A program made the position numbers and the translations under genes. 64,000 nucleotides of DNA from Tectiglobus sp965247245 (lineage in GTDB: Bacteria > Pseudomonadota > Alphaproteobacteria > Rhizobiales > Hyphomicrobiaceae). The number at the start of each line of letters is the position of its first letter. Within the stretch, counting starts at the first letter, position 1. Where the stretch lies: positions 744,001 through 808,000 of the forward strand of contig CBDFGV010000003.1 in NCBI GenBank assembly GCA_965247245.1, read 5' to 3'. Shown one piece after another: positions 1 to 9,126 of the stretch. The notes beneath the pieces are model-generated. The model was not told the DNA's origin, made no database searches, and saw only the letters and a list, made by a program, of their open reading frames with translations.

Positions 1-620
1 CACTTGAGTTGCTGATCAAAGCAGAAGTCCCGATTGCCGCGCCTTCCGCCAACCTCTCAGGTCATGTCAGCGCAACGACGGCCGCTCACGTTGCCGATGA
101 CTTCGGCGCGAGCGTCACCCTCATTCTGGACGCTGGTCCGACCGTCCATGGCGTTGAATCGACGGTCATTGACGCCACCGGCAATGTTCCCGTGATTTTG
201 CGGCCCGGGGCCATCACAGCTGAAGCGCTGGAAGATCTGATCGGTGCCCAACCGGAAACGCGGTCGGGTCATGCCGCGTCGCTGACGTCCCCGGGTCAGC
301 TTGAAAGCCACTACGCGCCAGCCTGCCAGGTCCGTCTCAATGCAACTGACGTCAGGCCAAACGAACACTACCTGGCCTTCGGCTCTGCCATCCCCGATGG
401 CATCAAGCCAATGGCCAACCTGAGCCCGCGTGGCGATCTCGTCGAGGCGGCCACAAATCTCTTCGCCATCCTCCGCCAGATCGATCAGCCCGGCATTGAG
501 ACCGTCGCCATCGCGCCAATACCGGAAACAGGCATTGGAGTGGCAATCAACGATCGCCTACGCCGTGCGGCGGCTCCCAGACCTGTTGTAGATCAGGGCA
601 CCCAACTGACGTCCGGTTAA
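1..620 (+). CDS. tsaC: L-threonylcarbamoyladenylate synthase, Sua5/YwlC type (5' truncated by window edge)
   Basis: Makes threonylcarbamoyl-AMP from threonine, bicarbonate and ATP for the t6A37 modification of ANN-decoding tRNAs in the cytoplasm. The reading frame is open from base 3, so the start lies outside the window; about 205 residues are visible. The fragment begins in the YrdC domain (PIAAPSANLSG is the family's signature) and continues through VESTVID and ILRPG. The linker SPGQLESHYAP and a C-terminal extension follow, which is the longer Sua5 form rather than the short TsaC form. The stop is TAA at 618-620. The next gene starts about 30 bases on, on the same strand. Identification is by family motifs and is firm; the Sua5 versus TsaC name is convention. 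Confidence 0.93.
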   Translation, partial: LELLIKAEVPIAAPSANLSGHVSATTAAHVADDFGASVTLILDAGPTVHGVESTVIDATGNVPVILRPGAITAEALEDLIGAQPETRSGHAASLTSPGQLESHYAPACQVRLNATDVRPNEHYLAFGSAIPDGIKPMANLSPRGDLVEAATNLFAILRQIDQPGIETVAIAPIPETGIGVAINDRLRRAAAPRPVVDQGTQLTSG

Positions 621-652
621 ATCGATCTTTAGTCCAGACTGGTAGGCTTTAG

Positions 653-1900
653 GTGACCCTTAAAGTTGCCGGAACAACCATGGACGCTCGCTTTACTCGC
701 CTTCTATTGCTTTTGCCGCTGGTCACGCTCATCCCGATTGCCCGGATGATCCACTCCCAGCTCTGGCCAAATGCCGATGGAATAACGCCGACCAAGACGT
801 TCATCGGTAATGACTTCGTTAACATCTGGACAGGCTCCCGGCTGGCAGCGGACGGCAACCTCTCTGGCCTTTACGACTTTCCGACCTATAACGCGATCAT
901 TCATGGCTGGTTTGGTCATAAACTGGATGATCTTGTTTTCTCCTATATGCCCAACGGCCTTGTACTGCTGCTCCCATTCGGTCAGTTCGACTACGGCACA
1001 AGCCTGGCTGTTTGGACAATTCTTGGCACCATCGCGTTGACTGCTGCAGTGCTGTTCCGCCTTCCACAACGTGAAGACTGGCCGCTTGTCGCAATTGTTC
1101 TGCTCGCACCTATTGTTTGGATGAACTGGGGTTACGGCCAAATGGGATTGCTCTACGCAGCTGTCTTCATCGCCGCCCTGCGTTTCCTTCCCACACGACC
1201 GATCATCGCCGGGGCACTCATCGGCCTTCTCACAATTAAGCCACAGCTGGGCGTCGTCCTGCCGTTTGCTCTCATTGCGCTGGGGCAATGGCGGGCCTTC
1301 GCAAGCGCAACAGCATCGACACTCGTGCTGGTTGGCGCAAGCCTGACGATTTTTGGCGTCGAAGCCTGGCAGCTCTATTTCACAAACATCCACCCGCTCC
1401 AATCCGCATTGATGCTGAACACGACCAGCGCCTTTGCGTTCCACAATGTCTCTCTATTCTTTGGCCTGCGCTTGATCGGCGTGGGTGAGACAGCGGCCTT
1501 AGTTGCGCACGGCCTGTTTGCAGTGGGCATCTTGGCCGCGACATTGCTGGTCTGCCGTTCGCAACGGATCGAGTGGCCGCTGAAGGCCCTGATGATTGCG
1601 ACCGCGAGCGTTATGATCTCCCCATATGTCCTGGCCTATGATTTGACGATTCCAACAGCTGCGCTGCTTTGGTATCTCGCGACTGTTAGCCACCAACCCA
1701 ACAAGTTGGACTACCGCTTCGTGGCGGTGTTCTGGCTGCTGCCCTTCGCAACCAACTACATCTTGCAGCGCGAATATGGCGTCCCGAGCGGCGTGCTCGT
1801 TATGGCAGCATTCTACATCTGGCTCCTGGCCCAAGCCTATGGATGGGAGCGACTGAAGACTGCCGTGAGCCACCCCACGACGCTTCTAAAAACAGCCTGA
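653..1900 (+). CDS. polytopic membrane glycosyltransferase, GT87/DUF2029-like
   Basis: A 415-residue protein with about ten hydrophobic segments. An acidic/aromatic first loop (NDFVNIWTGSRLAADG then LYD) resembles the GT87 (DUF2029) polyprenyl-phosphate-sugar mannosyltransferase family, where an aspartate in this first extracytoplasmic loop is catalytic. It would transfer a sugar from a lipid-linked donor on the outer face of the cytoplasmic membrane; the acceptor is unknown. Two starts are possible: GTG at 653, with a TAGG six bases upstream, or ATG at 680, which gives 406 residues and begins right before the first membrane helix. It is followed by an imperfect hairpin and a convergent gene. 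The family call is by pattern, so moderately sure. Confidence 0.75.
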   Translation: MTLKVAGTTMDARFTRLLLLLPLVTLIPIARMIHSQLWPNADGITPTKTFIGNDFVNIWTGSRLAADGNLSGLYDFPTYNAIIHGWFGHKLDDLVFSYMPNGLVLLLPFGQFDYGTSLAVWTILGTIALTAAVLFRLPQREDWPLVAIVLLAPIVWMNWGYGQMGLLYAAVFIAALRFLPTRPIIAGALIGLLTIKPQLGVVLPFALIALGQWRAFASATASTLVLVGASLTIFGVEAWQLYFTNIHPLQSALMLNTTSAFAFHNVSLFFGLRLIGVGETAALVAHGLFAVGILAATLLVCRSQRIEWPLKALMIATASVMISPYVLAYDLTIPTAALLWYLATVSHQPNKLDYRFVAVFWLLPFATNYILQREYGVPSGVLVMAAFYIWLLAQAYGWERLKTAVSHPTTLLKTA

Positions 1901-1911
1901 CAAACAAGAAA

Positions 1912-1933
1912 GGCGCGGGCAACAGCCCACGCC
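1912..1933. terminator. hairpin between convergent genes
   Basis: GGCGCGGGC and GCCCACGCC form a 9-bp stem with one mismatch around a 4-base loop, sitting between the stops of two convergent genes. There is no clear T-tract, so it is at best a weak bidirectional terminator. Confidence 0.4.
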
Positions 1934-1966
1934 TCACTGCATTTCAACATCGAACGATGACTTGGA

Positions 1967-3886
1967 TCAGTCCTCGATGCGGCTGCGGGATGCGCCCCAG
2001 CTCGCCTCATACCAATCGTCCGTCCCGAACAGCCAGATGCGGAAGCGCGTCCAGAAATCCTGACGTCGCTGCAATTGACCGGTTAGAATATCCAACTTGT
2101 TCTGCAGATCATTAATCTGCGGATTAGTTGACCCCGTATCCGCAACTGGAACCTGCATGCGGGTCAGAAGCGCTGCAAGATCACGCTTGATCTCGTTGGT
2201 ATCATCCTTGGCGTCGGCCCGAAGCTGATCGACGGCATCCGCCAAAGTCTTCTGGTTGCCGTTCAGCTTATAGAGAGCGTCACGAGTATCGATCCCGTCA
2301 CCGCCGCCGCCAGTTCCAATCGCAGCAATAATACGTTCTGCTTCACTCTGCGAGCGCGCTTCCAGTGCGTTCACACGTTCGGAAATGATAGCCAGCTGGC
2401 GGTTGCGCTCGGTTTGTTGATCATTGACCATCGTCGTCAACGCGCCGAGTTTGTCCGACACAACAGTCGCCACACCTTCCGCAATATCATCGCGCTGTGT
2501 TGCGAATGTCTGTCCAACACGACCCATGGCGTTATCGATCAGGCGCTGCATCTGCGCATCGTCAACGCCATAGTTGTCAACGGCACGATCCAAACGGTCG
2601 AAGCGATCGGCAAAGCCATCAACAACCAAGCGCGTATCGTCAATATCGCGGCCGATCTTGTTGACGTCGTTAAACAGCGGCGTCAGTTCGAACGGTTCGT
2701 TTGGGCCGCCTTCAATCAGTTCGCGGATCTCACGAACATCCTTCAGAACCGGTGCGATGTCGACTGTCTGTCCGCCCGAACCCGCAGCTTGTGCAAGCCG
2801 TCGTTCCATGGCCATAAGCCGATCAGGCAGACCCGTGAGAGCAGCCTCAAGACGGCCGATCTTCTGTTCAAGCTCAGCCAAGCCTTCGAGCGCCGGCAAC
2901 TTGTCTGACTTCGCCGCCAATCCATCAATCTTGGTCACCAGCGTCTCGACAGTGGACGGGTCCCCGCCAACCGGCAGCGCTTCGACCGTATCCTCAAGCC
3001 CATCGATGCGCTTGCCCAGCACATCCCAGGCCCGGGCTAACTCATCGAACTTCCCATCGATGCTGCGATCGAGGCTGTACAGCCGCTCAACAACATCACG
3101 GTCGACACTCGGGTCCGTGACCTGTTGATGACTACCGGCGCCATTGAGCGCTTTCGGTGGCCGGACTACAGTATTGCCGCGCAATTCGTCCAATAGCTCG
3201 GATACCGAGCTACGATTTTCCGCGATGTGCTCGGACAACTCGTGGACCATGCGCTCCAGCGCATCGATCCGCGTGTTCTGGAAGGAATCCGTGACGGTAT
3301 GCGCTTCACGTCGCTCCCTGGGGTCCTCTAACGACACTTCCGGGTTAGAGCGCAAGCGCCAGTCAGAGCGATGACGCGATAGGAGATTGCGGCTTGAAAG
3401 ATCGTTTTTCATATCGAACAACGTGTCCAGGATATCTTCAATTGTGATCGGAGAGCGATGCCTGTAGGCCCGATCGGCGGCTAGTTTCAGAGTTCTGACA
3501 AACTGCTCCGAGTTTGCCGGCGAAGCGTGGCCGTTGCTGTAGGCAATCGGTCCATCGGCGGCAATGATTGCCGCACTTTCGTGTCGCAACGTTGTGACGT
3601 CGACATTGTAGGTACGTAGCACCTCGATCGACTCAACAACCAGTGTCATTGCATGCACTAAGTGCTCTAGGCCGACCTCAGTGGCCCGATGGGCGACAGC
3701 AAGGTCATACGCCTGATTGCAGCAGCGCAAAACAGCTTCATCAACCCACATCGACTGTAGGTCATCGGCCGGCTCCAGCGCACGCGCCAGCCAACCTGCT
3801 TCCTGATCAACGCGCGGTGAGAGCGCACGTCCACTACCCCAACCTTGAGGCATCATCAGTTCCAGACCTTCGCCTTTATAAAGCAT
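1967..3886 (-). CDS. 639-aa coiled-coil protein with a Clp-N-like N-terminal segment
   Basis: No function recognised. Residues about 45-95 (DEAVLRCCNQAYDLAVAHR, then TEVGLEHLVHAM) have the look of half of a Clp_N repeat: a helix, then the TEHLL-type motif. That repeat binds adaptors or substrates in Clp ATPases. No AAA+ domain follows. The middle of the protein (about 200-600) is acidic and heptad-rich, with many LE/ID repeats of the type 'IDGLEDTVEAL', predicted coiled coil. The C-terminus is aromatic and basic (FWTRFRIWLFGTDDWYEASW). There is no signal peptide and no membrane helix that I can see. ATG codons at residues 1, 11 and 12 are alternative starts. A structural or scaffold role is conceivable, but this is inference. 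Confidence 0.7.
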   Translation of the reverse strand: MLYKGEGLELMMPQGWGSGRALSPRVDQEAGWLARALEPADDLQSMWVDEAVLRCCNQAYDLAVAHRATEVGLEHLVHAMTLVVESIEVLRTYNVDVTTLRHESAAIIAADGPIAYSNGHASPANSEQFVRTLKLAADRAYRHRSPITIEDILDTLFDMKNDLSSRNLLSRHRSDWRLRSNPEVSLEDPRERREAHTVTDSFQNTRIDALERMVHELSEHIAENRSSVSELLDELRGNTVVRPPKALNGAGSHQQVTDPSVDRDVVERLYSLDRSIDGKFDELARAWDVLGKRIDGLEDTVEALPVGGDPSTVETLVTKIDGLAAKSDKLPALEGLAELEQKIGRLEAALTGLPDRLMAMERRLAQAAGSGGQTVDIAPVLKDVREIRELIEGGPNEPFELTPLFNDVNKIGRDIDDTRLVVDGFADRFDRLDRAVDNYGVDDAQMQRLIDNAMGRVGQTFATQRDDIAEGVATVVSDKLGALTTMVNDQQTERNRQLAIISERVNALEARSQSEAERIIAAIGTGGGGDGIDTRDALYKLNGNQKTLADAVDQLRADAKDDTNEIKRDLAALLTRMQVPVADTGSTNPQINDLQNKLDILTGQLQRRQDFWTRFRIWLFGTDDWYEASWGASRSRIED

Positions 3887-4252
3887 GGTCAGTTGAACCT
3901 CGACCCATTAACAACACAACAGCACTTTCGCCACGAGCGGCACCAATCGACCGGAAAACGATCCGGCTGCCTCACACACCGCCTTGACGCGCACAATTCC
4001 GGCCGAAGACCAGAAGCCCTCACCAGAAACCCTGGCATAATAGCACAACGAACTATTGACTGTTGCAGAAAAACTCCTGGTTGACCGCTAACACTATGAA
4101 ATATCGTGAATAGTGGCCCAGAAATGACGATCATGCCCCGGCATCCCCATCAAACCGGAACATGTCATTCGGAATAAAGGGAAAATCTCCCAGAATTGAC
4201 TCCAGCGTTAACGTTTTGAGCCGTTGGAGCAGGGACCTGGTCAATACCGATC
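3887..4252. other. intergenic region with nothing recognised
   Basis: A 366-base stretch between two minus-strand genes. Short open frames exist on both strands, but they lack ribosome sites and protein-like composition. I see no repeat, tRNA or clear terminator. It probably carries the promoter of the coiled-coil gene. Confidence 0.5.
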
Positions 4253-4870
4253 TCAACCCGGCCAGACACTCACCCGCAATTCATCGATCCCCTTGCTTGC
4301 AACAAGCTCCAAAGCCTCTTTGGCGCTATAATTCCTGCAATCGAGCCAGTTTTCGAAGTCCGCCTCGCCCAGAATAATCGGCATTCGTTCGGTGAAACCA
4401 GCCGAAACACCCTTTGCCCGGCGCGTCAGGATAGCTGCACTATCAATTTCACTGCCATCAGCGCCCATCCATTGCTCATAGATGCCGGCAATGCCGAAAA
4501 CCTGCTGCTCAATAAGTTCGGCAATGTAGCTCTGCTTGCGCCCTGTCGGACCGCGCCAAAGAAAGTAACCACTTGCCGGAATGAGGCAGCGCTTGTGCCG
4601 CATACCGCCTCGAAACGACGCTTTCTCCAGCACTGTCTCAATCCGTGCTGTCGATAGCATTCCAAGCTTATCGAAATCTCTCACCCAAGACGGCACCAGC
4701 CCCCAGCGCACCAAGACCGCCTCCCTGCGTTGGGCATGACTGTTTCTTACGATGACGATTGGCTGGCCCGGCCAAATGCCATCGCGCGGTGGAAACTCTT
4801 CGTTATTGTGGTAACCAAAAGTATCGCGAACGACCTCTGGCTCAGTCGTCAGGCAATACCGAAGCACCAT
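4253..4870 (-). CDS. SRAP (YedK/HMCES-like) paralogue lacking all four catalytic residues
   Basis: A 205-residue SOS-response-associated-peptidase-fold protein. The family normally crosslinks to abasic sites in single-stranded DNA through Cys2. I start at ATG 4870, which puts the fold's first residue in place (MVLRYCLTTEPE aligns with the usual MCGRF...); a longer frame from 4948 would overlap the divergent Nudix gene. Conserved scaffold motifs are present (WGLVPSW, ETVLEKASFR, RCLIPASGYFLW, RMPIIL). The family's active residues are replaced: Cys2 by Val, Asn of INAR by Thr (STARIE), Glu of DGxxEW by Leu (SGYFLW), and His of IHDRMP by Thr (GFTERMP). The frame is intact, so this looks like a maintained non-catalytic paralogue. 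Divergent, 26 bases apart, from the Nudix gene. Confidence 0.85.
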   Translation of the reverse strand: MVLRYCLTTEPEVVRDTFGYHNNEEFPPRDGIWPGQPIVIVRNSHAQRREAVLVRWGLVPSWVRDFDKLGMLSTARIETVLEKASFRGGMRHKRCLIPASGYFLWRGPTGRKQSYIAELIEQQVFGIAGIYEQWMGADGSEIDSAAILTRRAKGVSAGFTERMPIILGEADFENWLDCRNYSAKEALELVASKGIDELRVSVWPG

Positions 4871-4896
4871 ATCCCCGCACCGCTCTTCATCAATCC

Positions 4897-5346
4897 ATGC
4901 CCACTGAAACGCATCAAATACCAGAACATTGGCCGAAGGCGGCCGCAAGTGCAGCCATATTCCGCGATGGAAAGGTCCTTATTGTGGAGCGAGGTAAGGG
5001 CAGCATGACCGGCGTTTGGAGCCTGCCCGGCGGCCACATAGAGCCGGGCGAACGTGCCCGCGACGCCGCCGCCCGCGAAGTCCACGAAGAAACTTCGATT
5101 GCTGTGCGCATTGAAGGCCTGGTCGACATCCACGACGTCATCTTCCATCATGATGACGGCAATCTACGCGCCCATTACGTCCTCTGCGTCTACTATGGCT
5201 TATGGCAGGCTGGCGAACCAATAGCCGCCACGGATGCCCGTGACGCGCGCTTTGTAAGCCCCGATGAACTCCAGGAGTACAAATTGACCCCCGGGGTCGA
5301 GAGGTTTGTCAGGGAGGCCAGCATTCTGATTGGCACCCCCAACTGA
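4897..5346 (+). CDS. Nudix hydrolase
   Basis: A 149-residue single-domain hydrolase of nucleoside diphosphates linked to another moiety. The complete Nudix box is visible: G-x5-E-x7-REV-x-EET, from GHIEPGERARDAA to REVHEET, residues about 44-66. It follows a strand with KVLIVERGKGSMTGVWSLPGG. The spacing resembles ADP-ribose pyrophosphatase/MutT-like proteins, but the substrate cannot be read from sequence. ATG 4897 was chosen because it lies just before the first strand (AAASAAIFRDG); the frame is open further upstream but that part is non-homologous and runs into the divergent SRAP gene. The pair shares a very short divergent promoter space. Confidence 0.88.
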   Translation: MPTETHQIPEHWPKAAASAAIFRDGKVLIVERGKGSMTGVWSLPGGHIEPGERARDAAAREVHEETSIAVRIEGLVDIHDVIFHHDDGNLRAHYVLCVYYGLWQAGEPIAATDARDARFVSPDELQEYKLTPGVERFVREASILIGTPN

Positions 5347-5474
5347 TTGCGTCCGCGATCTCAACCACCGGACCAATCACACGTTTGTAAACCAAGTTGA
5401 CTGGCGGCGCGTTTCTGGCAACCCGAAGGTAGTCGGGCACAACGCCGAACTACCTATCTGAACGGGCAGGGTTT

Positions 5475-6485
5475 ATGATGAATAGGCTGCAAAAACTCCA
5501 AGCCGCCACGGTCACAATCGCTATTGCAACACTGCTGATCAGCATGCCTGCCCAGTCGAACCCCGACCGCTGGAAATCAGAAGGTTGGAAGAAGTCCGAC
5601 TTCGCGAAATCCAGCATCAATTTCAATGAGATCCTGTCCGGGGGGCCGCCGAAAGACGGTATTCCATCGATTGATAAACCGCAGTTCAAGTCAATCGCAG
5701 ACATCACCGACATTGCCGAACAGGCGCCGGTTATTGGCCTCACAATAGATGGAGATGCGCGCGCCTATCCACTCAGCGTGCTGATGTGGCACGAGATCGT
5801 CAACGATACCGTCGGCAAGAAACCGGTCACCGTCACCTACTGCCCACTCTGTAATGCTGCGCTCGTGTTCGAGCGCACGGTCAACGGTCAGATCCTAGAC
5901 TTCGGCACAACCGGCAAACTGCGCAATTCGGATCTCGTGATGTACGACCGTCAGTCAGAAACCTGGTGGCAGCAGTTCACCGGCGAAGCGATCGTCGGAG
6001 AGATGCTTGGCACCGAGCTGGCTTTAGTACCATCGCGCCTGGAAAGCTTTGGAGAGTTCAAAAAACGCCATCCCGACGGCAAGGTCCTGGTCCCCAACAA
6101 TCCGGGCAAGCGGAACTACGGGCGGAATCCCTATGTTGGCTACGACAGTGCCGCCCGACCGTTCCTGTATCGTGGCGCCATGCCGGAAGGGATCAATCCT
6201 ATGGCCCGCGTCGTCATGGTGCGCACCGGAGCGCAGCCTCATGCTATCAGCCTCGCCTTGCTGCGAGACAAAAAGACCGTCGATCTCGCCGGCATCCAGC
6301 TGTCTTGGCGTCCGGGTCAGGCTTCGGCACTCGACACCTCGGAAATCGCAAAGGGACGCGATGTTGGGACGGTCCTGGCACAGAAGCGTGGAGGCGACGG
6401 CAAGCTCCGCGATGTACCCTATGACGTCACATTCGCGTTCGTTTTCCATGCTTTTCATCCCAAGGAGAAGATTCGCACGGAATAG
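5475..6485 (+). CDS. secreted DUF3179-domain protein
   Basis: A 336-residue protein with an N-terminal signal peptide (about residues 8-28, ending near MPAQS) and the DUF3179 core. The core shows DARAYPLSVLMWHEIVND, the CPLCN cysteine pair in VTYCPLCNAALVFER, then FGTTGKLRNSDLVMYD and TWWQQF. DUF3179 proteins are predicted to be periplasmic; no biochemical activity is established to my knowledge. The two close cysteines could bind metal or form a redox pair, which is inference. Two adjacent ATG codons (5475, 5478) could start translation. Stands alone, with the next gene about 80 bases downstream on the same strand. Confidence 0.88.
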   Translation: MMNRLQKLQAATVTIAIATLLISMPAQSNPDRWKSEGWKKSDFAKSSINFNEILSGGPPKDGIPSIDKPQFKSIADITDIAEQAPVIGLTIDGDARAYPLSVLMWHEIVNDTVGKKPVTVTYCPLCNAALVFERTVNGQILDFGTTGKLRNSDLVMYDRQSETWWQQFTGEAIVGEMLGTELALVPSRLESFGEFKKRHPDGKVLVPNNPGKRNYGRNPYVGYDSAARPFLYRGAMPEGINPMARVVMVRTGAQPHAISLALLRDKKTVDLAGIQLSWRPGQASALDTSEIAKGRDVGTVLAQKRGGDGKLRDVPYDVTFAFVFHAFHPKEKIRTE

Positions 6486-6566
6486 GTGACGCTATCCCCA
6501 TAGGGACTTGATCACGGCTGACGCATCGCCGATACGTGTGACAGGAAACTTGCAGGCACCAGGCGC

Positions 6567-6962
6567 ATGAAGCGAGCGAAACAATCAGTCGTGTTATCAC
6601 TGTGCGCCGCATTGTTCGTGTCAGCGGCGATTATCGCACCGAGTGCCGAGGCCCAATCGCGCTCTAAGCCCTACGACCAAAAGCTCTATCGACTGTCTGA
6701 AATTCTGGGTGCCGTCCATTATCTGCGTGAGCTTTGTGGCGCCAAAGACAATCAACTCTGGCGCGATAAAATGCAGGAGCTGCTCGATTCCGAGGGCACA
6801 TCCGCATTGCGCCGCGCCAATCTCAGCCGCCGCTTCAATCGTGGCTATCGTGGTTACTCGCGCACCTATCGCGGTTGTACATCATCGGCGCAGGGCACCA
6901 TCGAGCGATTCCTCAAGGAAGCCATCTCAATTACCGATGAGCTCGTTAAGCTTGCCAACTAA
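6567..6962 (+). CDS. secreted TIGR02301-family protein
   Basis: A 131-residue protein with a clear signal peptide (about 1-30, ending SAEAQS) and a helical mature domain containing LYRLSEILGAVHYLRELC, LWRDKM and RFNRGYRGYS. This is the pattern of the TIGR02301 family, small periplasmic proteins confined to alphaproteobacteria and of unknown role. Two cysteines (LRELCG and YRGCTS) are conserved in type and may form a disulfide. Function not known. Confidence 0.85.
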   Translation: MKRAKQSVVLSLCAALFVSAAIIAPSAEAQSRSKPYDQKLYRLSEILGAVHYLRELCGAKDNQLWRDKMQELLDSEGTSALRRANLSRRFNRGYRGYSRTYRGCTSSAQGTIERFLKEAISITDELVKLAN

Positions 6963-7131
6963 CCGCGATGCTGTTTCGGGCGGTTTACGCTTAATTTCAA
7001 TCGCAGCAGCGCGGGCCCAAACCACGTGCTAATCGACATTCGTCTGGCTACGGGAAGGCGCGGCTGCGCGTACCCACACTCAGTCCGACAGTACGCACTG
7101 TTATCAATTCTTCTTCTTCCGGACGAGACTC

Positions 7132-7386
7132 ATGAAAGCGCTGCACGATTTGGAAAGCATCGGATCACGCGCCGATAGTATCGAAGCGCTGACCTACATT
7201 CTTGCGGCGTGGGAAGAAGGCAGCGATGCTGGCCTCGCAACCGAACTCCTCGCTTATGCTGCCCTTTACACGGCGCTGGCTGATCTCGTGGACAAGTTCG
7301 GCGAAGACAATGTGGCTTCGCTGGTGGAAGGCCTCAGCCGGCGCGTTCGGACAGGTGAATTCACGCTGTTTGAGACCTGTCAGTAG
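7132..7386 (+). CDS. small acidic hypothetical protein (84 aa)
   Basis: An 84-residue helical, acidic, cytoplasmic protein (LESIGSRADSIEALTYI, then LADLVDKFGEDNVASLVEGL). No domain recognised. It starts at an ATG with GGACGAG a few bases upstream. Composition is protein-like and matches its neighbours, so I take it as real, with no functional inference. Confidence 0.65.
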   Translation: MKALHDLESIGSRADSIEALTYILAAWEEGSDAGLATELLAYAALYTALADLVDKFGEDNVASLVEGLSRRVRTGEFTLFETCQ

Positions 7387-7460
7387 TCTTGCTAGCCACC
7401 ATCATGCCCCGCGCCTAAGCCGAAGCGGACAGCACCGAACTCAAAGCAATCCGCGGCCGG

Positions 7461-8141
7461 TCAGATCGATATCATCTCAAAACCCATTTTCTTCAGCCAG
7501 ATTTCCCCGACCAAAACAGCCCCGAAACCAACCAGCAAAATGCCGGCACCCAGATTGATGGCCCGCAGGCTTGACCCGTCAAACCGGTCCCTGAAGTGGC
7601 TCGCAATCAGTGATAGGAATACCCACCAGGCCAGACTGCCAGCGGCAATTGCCGCGACGAGAAACAGGGCATCGATGTAGCCCCGGATCGAGACAAAACT
7701 GCCAATCCCCCCGAAAATCGCAAATAGTCCCAGAACTGCGCCGGGGTTGGTGACAGTCAGCAGGAAGGTTTTCGGAATATCACTCCAATAAGCCCAGAAG
7801 GTCGCAAGACCGGAGCCCGAGCCCGCGCCTTTTATTTCCGGCCGCCGCATAAGCAGGCGAAGCCCAAAGGCAACAAGTGCAACGCCGCCGACGATTTGGA
7901 TCCAACCGCGATGGGTCTGGACCGCGCCTGAGATATAGCCAACCCCAAGACTGGCGGTAAGCGCGATAAGAGCATCGCCTAAAACTGCTCCGGAACCCGC
8001 AGCAACACCGCCCCAGAAGCCACGCTCAAGGGCGCGTTGAATGCAGAGCACGTTGACCGGACCAACCGGCGCCGCCACAAGCACTCCGATAGCAAGGCCC
8101 ACCGGAATGACGAGTGGGTTCGGTATGTAGTCAAACAGCAA
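7461..8141 (-). CDS. LysE-family translocator
   Basis: A 226-residue inner-membrane exporter with about six helices. The N-terminal LysE signature PVGPVNVLCIQRALERGFWGG is followed by GAVLGDALIAL, and NPGAVLGLFAIFGG comes later, as in LysE/RhtB amino-acid exporters. The substrate is likely an amino acid or small metabolite but cannot be set from sequence. Monocistronic, divergent from a secreted hypothetical protein. Confidence 0.88.
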   Translation of the reverse strand: MLFDYIPNPLVIPVGLAIGVLVAAPVGPVNVLCIQRALERGFWGGVAAGSGAVLGDALIALTASLGVGYISGAVQTHRGWIQIVGGVALVAFGLRLLMRRPEIKGAGSGSGLATFWAYWSDIPKTFLLTVTNPGAVLGLFAIFGGIGSFVSIRGYIDALFLVAAIAAGSLAWWVFLSLIASHFRDRFDGSSLRAINLGAGILLVGFGAVLVGEIWLKKMGFEMISI

Positions 8142-8380
8142 TCAAAGCCCCATTCATGCGCAGCGGTTCATCGCCTTCACCACCGTGCCACCTACGCTTC
8201 TTCTGCACCATGGCAAGAAAAGCTCGCAAGAGGCATAAGCCGATCGTCCCCATGTCGTGCCCCCATCGCACCACTGTCAGTATAACCAACCACATTCCCA
8301 GCGCGATTATGCTATCAAATCGATCACACACCAGAACGGGAAGCGCTCCTTCCCTGAAACCAATGAGACAGCGCCCAACC

Positions 8381-8983
8381 ATGACGCCTATTCTCAGCCG
8401 CACCGGCCTGCATTATCTAACTCTTTCAGCACTACTCGTAATCGCTCACCTGTCAGCAACGCTGTCGATCGATACAGCGCTTGCTGCCAAGCCGAAGAAA
8501 CCTCAAACGACTGTTGTTGTTGAGCACGACACTGAGAAACTGCCGGTTCAGGTCGCCGAGATGCACGAGGCTATCCTTGCCGCCGCACAGTCCGGCAGGA
8601 TCAAGGAATTGCTCGTGCCCATCCAGTGGAACGAGTTGCGCCCGGACTTTGGTAAGATCGACGCCTCAAACCCGATCCCAGCATTCAAAAAACTGTCCGT
8701 TGACGGAGATGGCAAAGAGATCCTGGCTATACTCACAAAGCTTCTCCAAATGCCATATGCTGTTATCAGACAGGGGCGCGATATCGAGAACAACAAGATA
8801 TACGTATGGCCTTACCTGGCTGAACTTCCTCTGAAAAAGCTCAAGCCTGAGCAGGATGTTCAGCTCCTGCAAATTGTTCCGCGAGCCGACTACAAGTCTA
8901 TGAAGGAAAGTGGAAAATACGCGTACTGGCGTCTCGCCATCGGAGCTGATGGCACCTGGCACGAGTTCCTAAAGCCAGAGTGA
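8381..8983 (+). CDS. secreted hypothetical protein (about 200 aa)
   Basis: Start taken at ATG 8381, which gives a good signal peptide (hydrophobic run LHYLTLSALLVIAHLSATL, cleavage near ALAAKP). ATG 8363 is an alternative, and the frame is open much further upstream but runs antisense into lysE. The mature region contains VQVAEMHEAILAAAQSGRI, PIQWNELRPDFG and KIYVWPYLAELPL, ending AIGADGTWHEFLKPE. No named domain recognised. It resembles conserved periplasmic proteins of Hyphomicrobiales in style only. Confidence 0.7.
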   Translation: MTPILSRTGLHYLTLSALLVIAHLSATLSIDTALAAKPKKPQTTVVVEHDTEKLPVQVAEMHEAILAAAQSGRIKELLVPIQWNELRPDFGKIDASNPIPAFKKLSVDGDGKEILAILTKLLQMPYAVIRQGRDIENNKIYVWPYLAELPLKKLKPEQDVQLLQIVPRADYKSMKESGKYAYWRLAIGADGTWHEFLKPE

Positions 8984-9126
8984 TAAACAGCTGACAAACA
9001 AAGCGACATGCTGATTGCTCGTCCGGAACACAATTAAAGCAACGTCGCAACTATTGGTCGCAAGCCCCTATTTATCCTTAAGCAAAATCGATATGCGATG
9101 GGAGTTTCAAACGGGGAACAAGTGTC

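Noticed and set aside
704..1444. 246-codon minus-strand open frame
   Set aside because: Wholly antisense to the GT87-like gene, rich in Cys/Glu/Gln with no domain; a shadow of codon bias.
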